A stretch of DNA of 34,429 nucleotides from an uncultured Campylobacter sp. GTDB taxonomy: Bacteria > Campylobacterota > Campylobacteria > Campylobacterales > Campylobacteraceae. The notes under the pieces were generated by a model that saw only the letters and a program-made list of their open reading frames with translations, was not told the origin of the DNA and did no database searches. Made by a program: the position numbers and the translations under genes. Positions 1 to 7,884 of the stretch are shown one piece after another. Each line of letters starts with the position of its first letter. Positions within the stretch are counted from its first letter, which is position 1. Location: NCBI RefSeq assembly GCF_938045465.1, contig NZ_CALIBF010000077.1, forward strand, positions 1 to 34,429. Direction: 5' to 3'.

Positions 1-301
1 AATTAATCATAAAGTTTGGTTATGGCTAGCACGGCGCACAAACCAGTCATAACAAGAGCGTCGAAAGCGGCACGCGCTAAAATTTTACATAGTTAGCAGC
101 GTGCCGATTGACTGCGGCACGAGATTAAATTTACCGCCTTGCATCGCGCGATAAAATTTTAAGGCTTTAAAGGGCTAGTTTAAATTTAACGTTCCGCGGC
201 AAGGCGTGGAGAATTTAAAATTTAAAGCTCGCCCGCTTCGCCATAAAATTTATCGCGCTTATTTTCTCGGCGCACGGCAAAACCGCATACCGCGGCTAAA
301 T
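1..301. other. Non-coding stretch at the window edge
   Basis: I see no credible gene here. The stretch is AT-rich with scattered AAATTTTA/AAATTTAAA motifs. A perfect 7-bp inverted repeat (CGTGCCG / CGGCACG, 8-nt loop) lies at 100-121. It has no clear U-run on either side, so I do not call it a terminator. Confidence 0.5.
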
Positions 302-477
302 TTAGCGCTTCAGCGAACAGCGGTTTAAAAAGTAGCAAGCGGGACAAAATCCCGTAACGCTCACGATAAAGGGCACTAGTCCGACCAACCCCCCACCAGC
401 TGCCAAACAACGGCTTTTGCGATCATTATCGCTAGTCCGATCAGCGCTTTTATTATCCTAGTTTTTCTGCTTAGCAT
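302..477 (-). pseudogene. DUF2892/YgaP-type small membrane protein, frameshifted at a G6 run
   Basis: This gene is visible only if two frames are joined. From an ATG at 475-477 the first frame reads MLSRKTRIIKALIGLAIMIA and then runs into a stop just after a run of six G (C6 at 389-394 on the plus strand). Adding one G gives a continuous frame that continues VGLVPFIVSVTGFCP and ends ...NRCSLKR-stop at 302-304, about 58 residues. This fits the DUF2892 pattern: an R-x-x-I-x-x-L-I-G-L helix, then a second helix G-L-V-P-F...T-G-F-C-P with the conserved Cys-Pro. The family is small inner-membrane proteins, often next to or fused with rhodanese domains; their role is poorly defined. The shift could be a decayed gene, a slippage-switchable gene (G6 is short for that) or a sequencing error. 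No strong ribosome site is seen. Confidence 0.55.
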
Positions 478-973
478 TGCGTTTTCACTTCTTTGTTTTT
501 ACATTTTGCACGTATTAATGCTTAAAAATTTTTAAAGTAAGCAATGGCAACAAACCGCCATCTAGCGTATCATCTTTGAGCTCGCCTTCCTACATACGCG
601 CCTTGGTTAAATTCGGCTTCGTTTAATTATCTTTTCTTTTGCGTAAAAGTGCGATACAACAAAATTTATGTGCCTAAGAAATAAAATTTTATGCGAGCGA
701 TTTAAAATTTTGGCAAGCGTAAAATAAGGTGAACTCGAATGCCGGCGGGCAGTAGGATAAAATTTGCGTATCGAGGGATAAAAATTTGTACGCAGCTTTA
801 AATTTGGAATTACGATAAATTTTAACCGAGCGGAATTCTATCGTCACAGAAAGCTTGTCTAAATTTAGCTCGCCGCGTGTTTTAGGGGGTTTAAATTCAG
901 ACGCTGCAGCAAAAAAGCGTAGTGCGATATTTACGATCGAGGCGGCACCTGATCTCACGCCGTAGCGTTAAAA
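478..973. other. Non-coding AT-rich stretch
   Basis: No gene can be supported in these roughly 500 bases. There is an open frame on the minus strand (689-958), but its translation is low-complexity, has no recognisable domain or ribosome site, and largely follows AAATTT motifs. It is best treated as repeat-rich intergenic DNA between the broken DUF2892 gene and the conserved unknown. Confidence 0.45.
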
Positions 974-1459
974 TCAAATTTCGTAGCGATAAATTTTACC
1001 GAAATTTTCATCCATAGTGTAGCTAAACTCGCCGCCTGCGTAATAGATTGTCTCGCCGCTCTCCAGCTCGAAGCGCTGATACACGCGCAGCACGACCTCG
1101 TTTTCGCTGATGCCTTGAACATGAATAAAAATATCGCTCTTTCTGCCCGCGGTCATCGCCATTTGGTAGAGCTGATTAAATAGCGCGTATTCCGGATCCT
1201 TCTCGGCGTCCTCTTGAGATAAAAAGCCCTCCAGCACGCCCAGCATCTCCGCGCGAAATTCCGTCCTGGCGCGCGCATAGGCGTTTTGGATATTTTCGAT
1301 CTGGTTGGTATCGAGTAAATTTAAAAGCGAATGTTTGCCCACGTAAAGCGTCGCGCTCGATGTGATTTTGCCATCCTTGTCGGTCACCAGGCGCAGAGCT
1401 TTCTCTACGCGCCACAAGGCCTCTTTTAGTTCGAGCCCGCTTTCAATTTCAATTTTCAT
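974..1459 (-). CDS. Conserved hypothetical protein, cytoplasmic
   Basis: I do not recognise this 161-residue protein. It has no signal peptide or membrane helix. The first half is acidic and probably helical (KEALWRVEKALRLV, then NQIENIQNAYARARTEFRAEMLG); the second half looks like beta strands (SDIFIHVQGI, NEVVLRVYQRFELESGETIYYAGG). The balanced mix of residues and clean reading frame support a real gene. Two ATGs are adjacent; the second (1457-1459) sits about 6 nt from AAAGGA, whereas the first (1460-1462) is only 3 nt away, so I chose the second. It lies about 40 nt downstream of the LysE-family gene on the same strand and may be co-transcribed with it. Confidence 0.75.
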   Translation of the reverse strand: MKIEIESGLELKEALWRVEKALRLVTDKDGKITSSATLYVGKHSLLNLLDTNQIENIQNAYARARTEFRAEMLGVLEGFLSQEDAEKDPEYALFNQLYQMAMTAGRKSDIFIHVQGISENEVVLRVYQRFELESGETIYYAGGEFSYTMDENFGKIYRYEI

Positions 1460-1501
1460 CATAGATCCTTTATCAAGAATGCGGAATTTTAGCGTTAAAT
1501 T

Positions 1502-2130
1502 TTAAATTTTAAAGACAAACTTCGCGATCAGATACGCCATATACAGCATCAAAACTCCCACGAGCGCGTCGATTATGCGCCATGCTCTGCTGCTTGCAAA
1601 AAGCTTCGAAAGCGCCCCTGAACCGTAGCCCAAGCCGAAAAACCACGCAAACGATACGAACATAACTCCCGCGTAAAACCACGGCTTTTGGGCATCTACG
1701 ATCGTAGCGCCGAGCGAGCCCACGACCACGACGGTGTCTAAATACACGTGCGGATTTAGAAGCGTAACCGCAAGGGCTTTGGCTACGACGGGCGCCAGCG
1801 GGCTATTTGCAGAGTTTTGAATCTTGGCAAAATGCGAGCCCTTATAGGCACTAAAAAACGAGCTTGCGCGTAGCAGAGCAGAAATATGACCCCGCCTATG
1901 CCTAAAATTTGGGTAAGAAGAGAGTCTTGCTTAAGAGCGCCGCCGATTAAAAATATCCCTACGGCCGTAAATACGGCATCGCTTAGCGCACAGACCGTGC
2001 AAACCGCCGCGACGTGGTTTTTCGCAAGACCTTGGGAGATGACGAAGATATTTTGCGCGCCGATCGCGACGATGAGTGAGAGCATCAGCGCAGCTCCTTG
2101 CAAGAAAATTCCGATCGGCAAAGAGTTCAA
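1502..2130 (-). pseudogene. LysE/ArgO-family amino-acid exporter, frameshifted
   Basis: Two consecutive frames together encode a LysE-family exporter of about 210 residues, the usual size. The N-terminal part (from TTG at 2128-2130) has the family opening with GIFLQGAALMLSLIVAIGAQ, N-x-F-V-I-S-Q-G and helices up to FLLCYA near residue 88. There the frame is lost, about 1860-1868. One missing base restores SSFFSAYKGS...AKALAVTLLNPHVYLDTVVV, the typical second half with N-P-H-x-Y-L-D, which continues to the stop at 1502. LysE proteins export basic amino acids with six helices. The start overlaps the stop of the upstream gene as TTGA, so it was translated from an operon with the two genes upstream. 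No homopolymer lies at the break, so this looks like a single deletion or a sequencing error rather than a switch. Confidence 0.8.
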
Positions 2131-3080
2131 GGCTGCACCTGCCTACTTATTTTACTTTCGCAGGCGGAGCTTTGCATCACCGTATCGGTAGTATCGGAGC
2201 CATCTACCGCCGCACTTTCGGGCGCAGCGTCAGGCTCATTATCGCCCGCGAGAATTTTAGGCGCGGAATTCTCGGCGCCTATGAAATTTTCGCCTGCGAC
2301 GGCGCTATTTGAGGAAGCGGCATCATTCGGCGCGGCAGGGCTTTGTTCGTTTAAATTTGAAGCGCCCTCTAAATTCTGCGCGCCGTTTGAATTAGCGGCG
2401 CTATTAGAATTTTGCACAGTGAAATCCTGTGCCACGCGGAAATTCTGTGCGCCTGAATTTTCACATAAATTTTGTGCGCCGCAGGAACTTTGCGCATCTA
2501 AATTTTGCGAAGCGGAATTCTCATCGCGGAGATTTTTAACTTTAAAATTTTTAGCGCTACTCGCGCTTTTTTTAGAACCTTTAGCGCCTTTGCGAGTCTT
2601 TGGAGCGACCTGCTCTTCCTCGGAGCTTTGCGAAAGACCCGCTTTTTCGCGCAAAATTTTGCTCAGCTCGTAGATCGAAATTTCAAACGAGCCCGGCAGC
2701 GTGGCCTCCGTGTCGCTGTAAAATCGTAAAAAATTAAAGCGGTCCTGCGCCTGGGGCGTTTTTTTGAATACAAAATTTAAAAGCTCCGTCTTGTTTCTGC
2801 CCGCGGCGAAGGTTTTTGTGCCTAAATTTGCTATATCTTTGTATTCGAAGCTCTCGGAATTTGCGCCGCGCACGATCGTAAAAGCATCCTCGCCGATCTG
2901 CAAATAATTTTTCGCGCCGAGTCTGAGCGCGCAAAAAAACGCGCAAAATGCCGCCACTACGGAAGCAAAAAGCGCCGCGCCGCCAAAGCCCGCATGGTAG
3001 CAATATCCGCTAGCGAGCGCCAAAATCGTCGATCCCGCCAGTGTCATCGCTACGGGCTTTTTATTCTCTTTTACTATCAT
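2127..3080 (-). CDS. Membrane-anchored protein with a long low-complexity tail
   Basis: This 317-residue protein has two parts. Residues 10-55 hold two hydrophobic helices. Residues about 55-140 form a compact domain of alternating strands (NYLQIGEDAFTIVRG, ESFEYKDIANLGT, ELLNFVFKK) ending in ISIYELSKILREKA, reminiscent of bacterial PH-like domains; that likeness is inference. From about residue 150 to the end the sequence is low-complexity, first Lys-rich and then rich in Ala, Asn, Ser, Gln and Glu, with recurring QN-(L/F) units (SQNLDAQ, AQNLCEN, AQNFRVAQ). Many of these units are encoded by AAATTT/GAATTC-type DNA like that between genes. It overlaps the TraT-like gene upstream (ATGA) and the LysE gene downstream (TTGA), so the three form one operon. 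Function unknown. Confidence 0.75.
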   Translation of the reverse strand: MIVKENKKPVAMTLAGSTILALASGYCYHAGFGGAALFASVVAAFCAFFCALRLGAKNYLQIGEDAFTIVRGANSESFEYKDIANLGTKTFAAGRNKTELLNFVFKKTPQAQDRFNFLRFYSDTEATLPGSFEISIYELSKILREKAGLSQSSEEEQVAPKTRKGAKGSKKSASSAKNFKVKNLRDENSASQNLDAQSSCGAQNLCENSGAQNFRVAQDFTVQNSNSAANSNGAQNLEGASNLNEQSPAAPNDAASSNSAVAGENFIGAENSAPKILAGDNEPDAAPESAAVDGSDTTDTVMQSSACESKISRQVQP

Positions 3081-3694
3081 CTTCCCTGCTTAATCATCTG
3101 TCTTATATATTCGTAAATTTTAAAATTTAGCGCATCCATTACCGAGTCTTTAGAGCCCGGATTTTTGATGCTTTGGTAGTTGAGATTAGTTACGTAATCC
3201 TTCCACGCGCCCTTATTTTTAACGCTTATATAGAGGCTGATCTGCGAGTCGTAGAAATAGTCTCTGTAATAATCGTCGTCGTCCCAAGGATCGTATCCGA
3301 ACGGCATCCCCCAGCCTACGCCCATGCCCGTATATCTATAATACCTGCCAAAGCCCATTCCGAAGCTAAATCTCGGATTATCCCACGATCTGCGCGAAAA
3401 ATCCGCCTTGCGGAAGTAGTTGAGATTGCCGCCGATTTGAACGTTCGCCGCGCTTTTATTGACGACCTTAAATCCGTCCGCACGCAAATGTTGGATCACC
3501 ACTTGGGTTAAATTCGAATCCGTCGTAGAGGTATTGGTGAAATTTACGCTTATGAGTTTATCCTGCGGAAATTCCATAATGTGAAGCGGCTCGGAAGTGC
3601 GCACGATACCGCTATTTACGGGAACGTTTTTAGAGCAACCTGTAAAAATCAAAAACGTCGAAATGACCAAAAAAAGTGAAATTTTATTTTTCAA
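3077..3694 (-). CDS. TraT-like outer-membrane lipoprotein
   Basis: A 205-residue protein starting with a lipoprotein signal: basic N-terminus, hydrophobic stretch and lipobox F-T-G-C with Cys20. The start is TTG at 3692-3694 preceded by AAAGGAT. The mature part begins with VNFTNTSTTDSNL then a helix and DGFKVVNKSAANVQIGGNL, which resembles the N-terminal region of TraT (I-K-N-T-S-D-K-D, G-Y-Q-V-V, A-x-Y-x-I-Q-A-N). TraT-family lipoproteins are surface-exposed and act in surface exclusion and complement resistance on F-type plasmids; chromosomal homologues are known in many bacteria without a clear role. The middle is unusual: a Gly/Tyr-rich stretch (FGMGFGRYYRYTGMG) followed by Asp/Tyr-rich DPWDDDDYYRDYFYD. 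It heads the operon with the two genes downstream. The family call is by eye and moderate. Confidence 0.6.
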   Translation of the reverse strand: MKNKISLFLVISTFLIFTGCSKNVPVNSGIVRTSEPLHIMEFPQDKLISVNFTNTSTTDSNLTQVVIQHLRADGFKVVNKSAANVQIGGNLNYFRKADFSRRSWDNPRFSFGMGFGRYYRYTGMGVGWGMPFGYDPWDDDDYYRDYFYDSQISLYISVKNKGAWKDYVTNLNYQSIKNPGSKDSVMDALNFKIYEYIRQMIKQGR

Positions 3695-3840
3695 GACGGA
3701 TCCTTTCGCTTAAGATTTCAAATCCTAAATTTGAGTGATTGTAGCATAAATTTAAAATTTTAATGTCGGCAAGGGGCGATTTTTTGAAATAATCTAACGA
3801 TCGATACGCAGGAGCGGAGATTTTCAAATAAAATTTCGCG

Positions 3841-3874
3841 CCGAGCGACCTCTAAATTTAAAGCCGTCGCTCGG
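3841..3874 (-). terminator. Probable terminator of the fdh operon
   Basis: A perfect 9-bp inverted repeat CCGAGCGAC / GTCGCTCGG with a 16-nt loop lies about 60 nt after the fdhB stop. On the minus strand it is followed by GCGCGAAATTTTATTTG, a weak U-rich tail. Confidence 0.5.
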
Positions 3875-3935
3875 TTAAAATTTCTGCGAAAAGAGACGGA
3901 ATTTTAAAACCGGAGGAGTTTAAAATTCCACAATC

Positions 3936-4493
3936 TTATAGGCTCACGCCGCGCGTAAGTACGCGCTTGCGATAAACCTCCGAAACTCTGCTCGCGTCGC
4001 CCACGATTAGAGCGTTCGTGCAGCAGATCGCCGCACACATCGGAACCTTGCCCTCTGCGATGCGGTTTTGACCGTATTTATGCAGCTCTTCGTGCGAAAA
4101 CGTAGGCTCCGGTCCGCCCGCGCACATAGTGCACTTATCCATCGCGCCTTTGATACCGAAAGCTCCGTCTCTAGGGAATTGCGGAGCGCCGAACGGACAC
4201 GCGTAAAGGCAGTATCCGCAGCCGATACATTTATCTTTGTCGTGTAAAACGACGCCGTCGGTTCTGATATAGAAGCATTGAACCGGACAAACCTGCGCGC
4301 AAGGCGCATCGGTGCAGTGTTGGCAAGCAATAGAGCTTGAAACCTCCTGCCCCTCTATGCCCTCGTTTAAAGTGATAACCTTGCGCCTATTGATCTGCAC
4401 GGGAACCTCGTGCGCCGAGCTGCAGGCTACCTGGCAACCATAGCAAGCGATGCAACGCTCGACATCGACGTAAAATTTTAATCTTGCCGGCAT
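3936..4493 (-). CDS. fdhB: Formate dehydrogenase iron-sulfur subunit FdhB
   Basis: This 185-residue protein carries four cysteine clusters for [4Fe-4S] centres: C14-x2-C17-x2-C20-x3-C24; CQHCTDAPCAQVCP; CIGCGYCLYACP; and CTMC with a late C-A-A-I-C-C. It is the electron-transfer subunit that passes electrons from the molybdenum subunit FdhA to a membrane cytochrome b. Having no signal of its own, it is expected to cross the membrane with FdhA through the Tat system. It follows fdhA by 9 nt and has its own AAGGAGA ribosome site. Unusually for Campylobacter, no fdhC (cytochrome b) or fdhD follows; after a hairpin the next gene is the TraT-like lipoprotein of another operon. It lacks a C-terminal membrane helix, as expected for the type partnered with a separate FdhC. 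Confidence 0.95.
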   Translation of the reverse strand: MPARLKFYVDVERCIACYGCQVACSSAHEVPVQINRRKVITLNEGIEGQEVSSSIACQHCTDAPCAQVCPVQCFYIRTDGVVLHDKDKCIGCGYCLYACPFGAPQFPRDGAFGIKGAMDKCTMCAGGPEPTFSHEELHKYGQNRIAEGKVPMCAAICCTNALIVGDASRVSEVYRKRVLTRGVSL

Positions 4494-4502
4494 TTTATCT
4501 CC

Positions 4503-7424
4503 TTATGCTCTTTCTAGTCTGCAAAGACCGGCGTTAAATTCCGAAATTTGCGTATTTATGTCAAAGCCGTAGTTGGTAATCGTATTTGAGCTCTCGCCTC
4601 TGATATATGGCTTAGTACCCTCAGGATAGCGCTCGCTTAGATCCTCGCCCTGGAAAATTCCCGCGAAGTTATACGGCATAACAATACGATCAGGCGTTAC
4701 GGCGTGCGAATAGATGCACTTGACTTTGATCTTCGTGCCTTGCGGCGAATGAATCCACATCATCTCGCCATCTTTGATACCTTTATCAGCGGCAAGCTTA
4801 GGATTTACGTGCGCAAACATCTCCGGAGTAATCGCTGAAAGATACTTGCTCGTGCGCTCAATCATGCCCGCACCGCTTAAATTTACAAGCCTTAGCGAGC
4901 TTACGATAGTAGGGAAGTCCTTGCTCCAATCCTGCTTTTTCTGCTCGGAGATAAATCTCGTAAAGACGCGGAAATTTCGTTTTTGATCCGCAAAGGTCGG
5001 ATATTTCTCCACCAAATCCCATCTCGGCGAGTGGATCGGCTCGCGATGCTTTGGAATTTGATCCGCAAACTGCCAAACCTTCGCTCTGGCTCTTGCGTTT
5101 CCGCAAGGACAAATTCCGAACTCTCGGCATTTTTTAGCGATAATGCCACTATAATCTGTGCTCCACGTAGGCCCCATCTTGGCTTTTTCATCCTCGCTTA
5201 GCGTAATGCCTAAAACCTGTTCGATATTTGCCTTGGTAATCTCTGCATGACCGCCTTGAATTTTTGATCCCGGAAGTGTAATGCTCTCGTCGGCTAGCTG
5301 CGAAACGCCGTCGTGCTCTAAGCCAAAGCGGTTTCTAAATCCCATACCGCCGTCGGCATAAGGCTTAGTTACGTCGTAAAGAATCGGCGTGCCCGGGTGT
5401 TGCGTATCCCAGCAAGGCCATGGAAGCCCATAGTATTCGCCCTCTACCTCGCCACCTATGCCACGCAAAGTATCGGGATCAAATAGATGCCAATTTTTCT
5501 GCTGTCTACGAAATCTAGCTGCGGTGCGTCCGTTATTTCCAATACTTTGAGTATTGCGTGCGATCTCATCGGTAGCGTCGTCAGGCCAAACAAAATCGTC
5601 TTTAACCTGCTTAAGCTCGCCATCAACGATGCCCATCTTCATGCCGCGAACATATTCGTCGTAAAAGCCGAATTTTTTCGCGAATAGAAACATTACCTCT
5701 TGATCCTCTTTACTCTCAAATAGAGGCTTAACAATCTGAGTTCTCCACTGGCCGCTGCGGTTTGTAGCGCTTAGATGACCTTCGCTCTCAAACTGCGTAG
5801 CTACCGGCAAAACATAAATTCCATCCGGTCTATCGTTTAGAATCGCTACTTCGTTTAAGAACGGCTCGGCGACTACCAGCATATCGATCTTGCCTAATGC
5901 TTCTTGAGTCTCGCGAACATGAGCCATAGAAGTAATTCCTGTGCCTTGCACCCAAAGAACGCGGACATTGCCACTACTTAAAACGGGCTCGTTTTTCAAA
6001 ACGCCCTGCCACCATTTAGATAGCGAAAAGCCCTTTTCATTGCGCCAATTTATCGTATCTTGCTCGATGCTTGGATCGTAGTGGAAATACTCGGTAAAAT
6101 TCGTACCAGGCACTTTTTCACCCTGCTTTTCGTGCGGCTGCTTAGTAGAGACGGCAAATCTTTTAATAAACTGTTCGTAATCTACGCCCCAGCCCTTGCA
6201 GAAGTGCTTCCAAGCGTTATCGGCTAGTCCGTAATACGCAGGTAAGCTATCGGAGAGATTGCACATATCAGTAGCGCCTTGAACATTATCATGGCCTCTA
6301 AGGATATTGCAGCCGCCGCCCGGCTTGCCCATATTGCCTAGTATGAGCTGCAAAAGAGCCAAAATTCTAGTATTTGAACTTCCGATCGAGTGCTGTGTAA
6401 TGCCTAGAGCCCAGCATAAAGTAGCGGGCTTTGTGGTAGCGAACATCCTCGTAAATTCTATCAGCTCCTCTTCTTTGCAGCCGGTGACATTGGCTACCTC
6501 TTTAGGATCCCACTTCTCAGCTTCGGCTCTAATCTCCTCTACAGCGTAGGTTCTGGTTTTTATTAGCTCCTTATCTTCCCAGCCGTTTTTAAAGATTAGA
6601 TGCAGCATTCCGTACACAAACGCTATATCGGTTCCCGGACGAATTCTAATATACATATCGGCCTTAGCCGCAGTTCTAGTAAAATTTGGATCGACGACGA
6701 CGATTTTCGCGCCGTTTCTATCGCGAGCTTGAAGAGCATGCTTCATAGCCCCCACGGGATTTGCAACCGCGGAATTCGCACCTATGAAAAGGATCATTTT
6801 AGAATTTTTCGCCATATCACCTACGTGATTAGTCATAGCTCCATAACCCCAAGTATTCGCCACACCGGCGACTGTTGCGCTATGTCAAATTCTGGCTACG
6901 TGGTCGTTGCTGTTTGTACCCCAAAAGGCTGCAAATTTCCTAAAATAATATGCCTGCTCGTTACAAAATTTAGCCGAGCCCAGAAATACCACACTATCTG
7001 GGCCGTCCTCTTTGCGAACTTGAAGCATTTTATCGCCGATTTCATCAACGGCTTGCTCCCAACTTATGCGCTCCCACTTGCCACCAACCTTTTTGAGTGG
7101 ATATTTAAGACGCATTTTAGATTTGGTTAAATCGATTTGATCGATTCCCTTACAGCAGTGACTGCCCTGCGAGATCGGGTGATCTACTGCCATATCTTGG
7201 CGAATCCAGGTATTGGTGCTCTCATCCACTTGAGCCTCGATACCGCAGCCTACGGAACAGATCGAACATATCGTTCGTTTCATAACGGAACCTGGAAATG
7301 GGTTTTTGATCTCTTGCTCAGTAGCAGCTCTTAGCGTATTATTTTCGCCAAACGCAGCTACGCTGCTCGCTCCTAAAGCGGCGAGTTTCAAAAACGATCT
7401 CCTTCCGATCGCATTCTCACTCAT
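4503..7424 (-). CDS. fdhA: Selenocysteine-containing formate dehydrogenase large subunit FdhA
   Basis: The reading frame is 973 residues if the in-frame TGA at 6885-6887 is read as selenocysteine (residue 180). Evidence: the sequence runs DHVARI-Sec-HSATVAGVANTWGYGAMTNH, matching the active site of formate dehydrogenases, with no frame change and full conservation on both sides. A Tat signal (GRRSFLKLA, Arg8-Arg9) opens the protein, followed by a [4Fe-4S] motif C53-x2-C56-x3-C60 ... C90. Later motifs GNMGKPGGGCNILRG and NRSGQWR are typical of the bis-MGD molybdopterin family. It oxidises formate to CO2 in the periplasm and feeds electrons to FdhB. The ATG at 7424 has AGGAG 8 nt upstream. It lies between the small Tat protein (10 nt) and fdhB (9 nt). 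Automatic annotation may split it into two genes at the TGA. Confidence 0.97.
6857..6887 (-). promoter_or_regulatory. UGA-Sec codon and putative SECIS hairpin in fdhA
   Basis: The UGA codon at 6885-6887 is followed 13 nt later by a perfect 5-bp stem UCGCC / GGCGA with loop GGUGU (6857-6871). In bacteria SelB binds a small hairpin at about this distance, with a GU in the apical loop; here the loop contains GGU. The stem lies inside coding sequence. The genes for SelA and SelB are 3 kb away in the same window. Confidence 0.8.
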
Positions 7425-7434
7425 GAAAATTCTC

Positions 7435-7632
7435 CTAGTAAGCTACTTTATAGTATTTTTTCCACGCTTCACTCTCCCAGTAAAGCACCTCTTTTTTCGG
7501 TGATTTGCCACGAACGGTATCGCCGTAATCCTGCTCGCTTTTTGCTAGAGCCTGAGACGCGGCAACGCCCACGGCACCTACTGCGCCGATTTTTAGAGAT
7601 TTTTTAAGAAAATCTCTGCGTTTGTTCTCCAT
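7435..7632 (-). CDS. Small Tat-signal protein of the formate dehydrogenase locus
   Basis: This 65-residue protein begins with a twin-arginine signal (NKRRDFLKKS) and a Gly/Ala/Val-rich helix (IGAVGAVGVAASQALA). The mature part is only about 35 residues, ending ESEAWKKYYKVAY. It matches the family named formate dehydrogenase region TAT target (TIGR02811), found just before fdhA in epsilonproteobacteria such as C. jejuni (Cj1513c region). Its exact role is not established; a maturation or membrane-attachment partner of FdhA is a reasonable guess. AAAGGA lies before the ATG, and a TATAAT box lies 75 nt upstream (7707-7712), so this gene is probably first in the fdhA-fdhB transcript. Confidence 0.9.
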   Translation of the reverse strand: MENKRRDFLKKSLKIGAVGAVGVAASQALAKSEQDYGDTVRGKSPKKEVLYWESEAWKKYYKVAY

Positions 7633-7674
7633 GGTTTTCCTTTGTGAAGAAATCGCTTTAAATCTTTTATTGTA

Positions 7675-7688
7675 GTAACGCCTGTTAC
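7675..7688. promoter_or_regulatory. Inverted repeat in the fdh leader, possible operator
   Basis: GTAAC-GCCT-GTTAC is a perfect inverted repeat located between the TATAAT box at 7707-7712 and the start of the small Tat protein. Its position about 20 nt downstream of the -10 box fits a repressor site. The regulator is not known. Confidence 0.35.
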
Positions 7689-7706
7689 AGGATTTAAGTC
7701 TAATGA

Positions 7707-7712
7707 ATTATA
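7707..7712 (-). promoter_or_regulatory. -10 promoter box of the fdh operon
   Basis: A perfect TATAAT on the minus strand, 75 nt upstream of the small Tat protein gene. Campylobacter sigma-70 promoters rely mainly on the -10 box with a T-rich upstream region, so no -35 is expected. Confidence 0.55.
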
Positions 7713-7884
7713 ACGAAAAGGCAGTGAGATGGAAATTAAATTTTAAGTTACTTTTTAAATTTTATTTAAAATTCAAAATATAAAGTTCTAACTAAAAAAC
7801 TACTCGCAAAACTAGAGTTTGCGAGTTTAAAATTTAACCGAAATTCTGCTTTCGCGTTAAGATTTTCGTTAAAAATTTTATTTA

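Noticed and set aside
222..410. Open frame of 62 codons on the minus strand
   Set aside because: It overlaps the frameshifted DUF2892 gene in a different frame; the DUF2892 reading explains the sequence better.
689..958. Open frame of 89 codons on the minus strand
   Set aside because: Low-complexity translation following AAATTT motifs, no ribosome site, no domain.
4503..6863. fdhA as two separate genes split at 6885
   Set aside because: The TGA lies at the conserved Sec position, the frame is unbroken and selA/selB are nearby.
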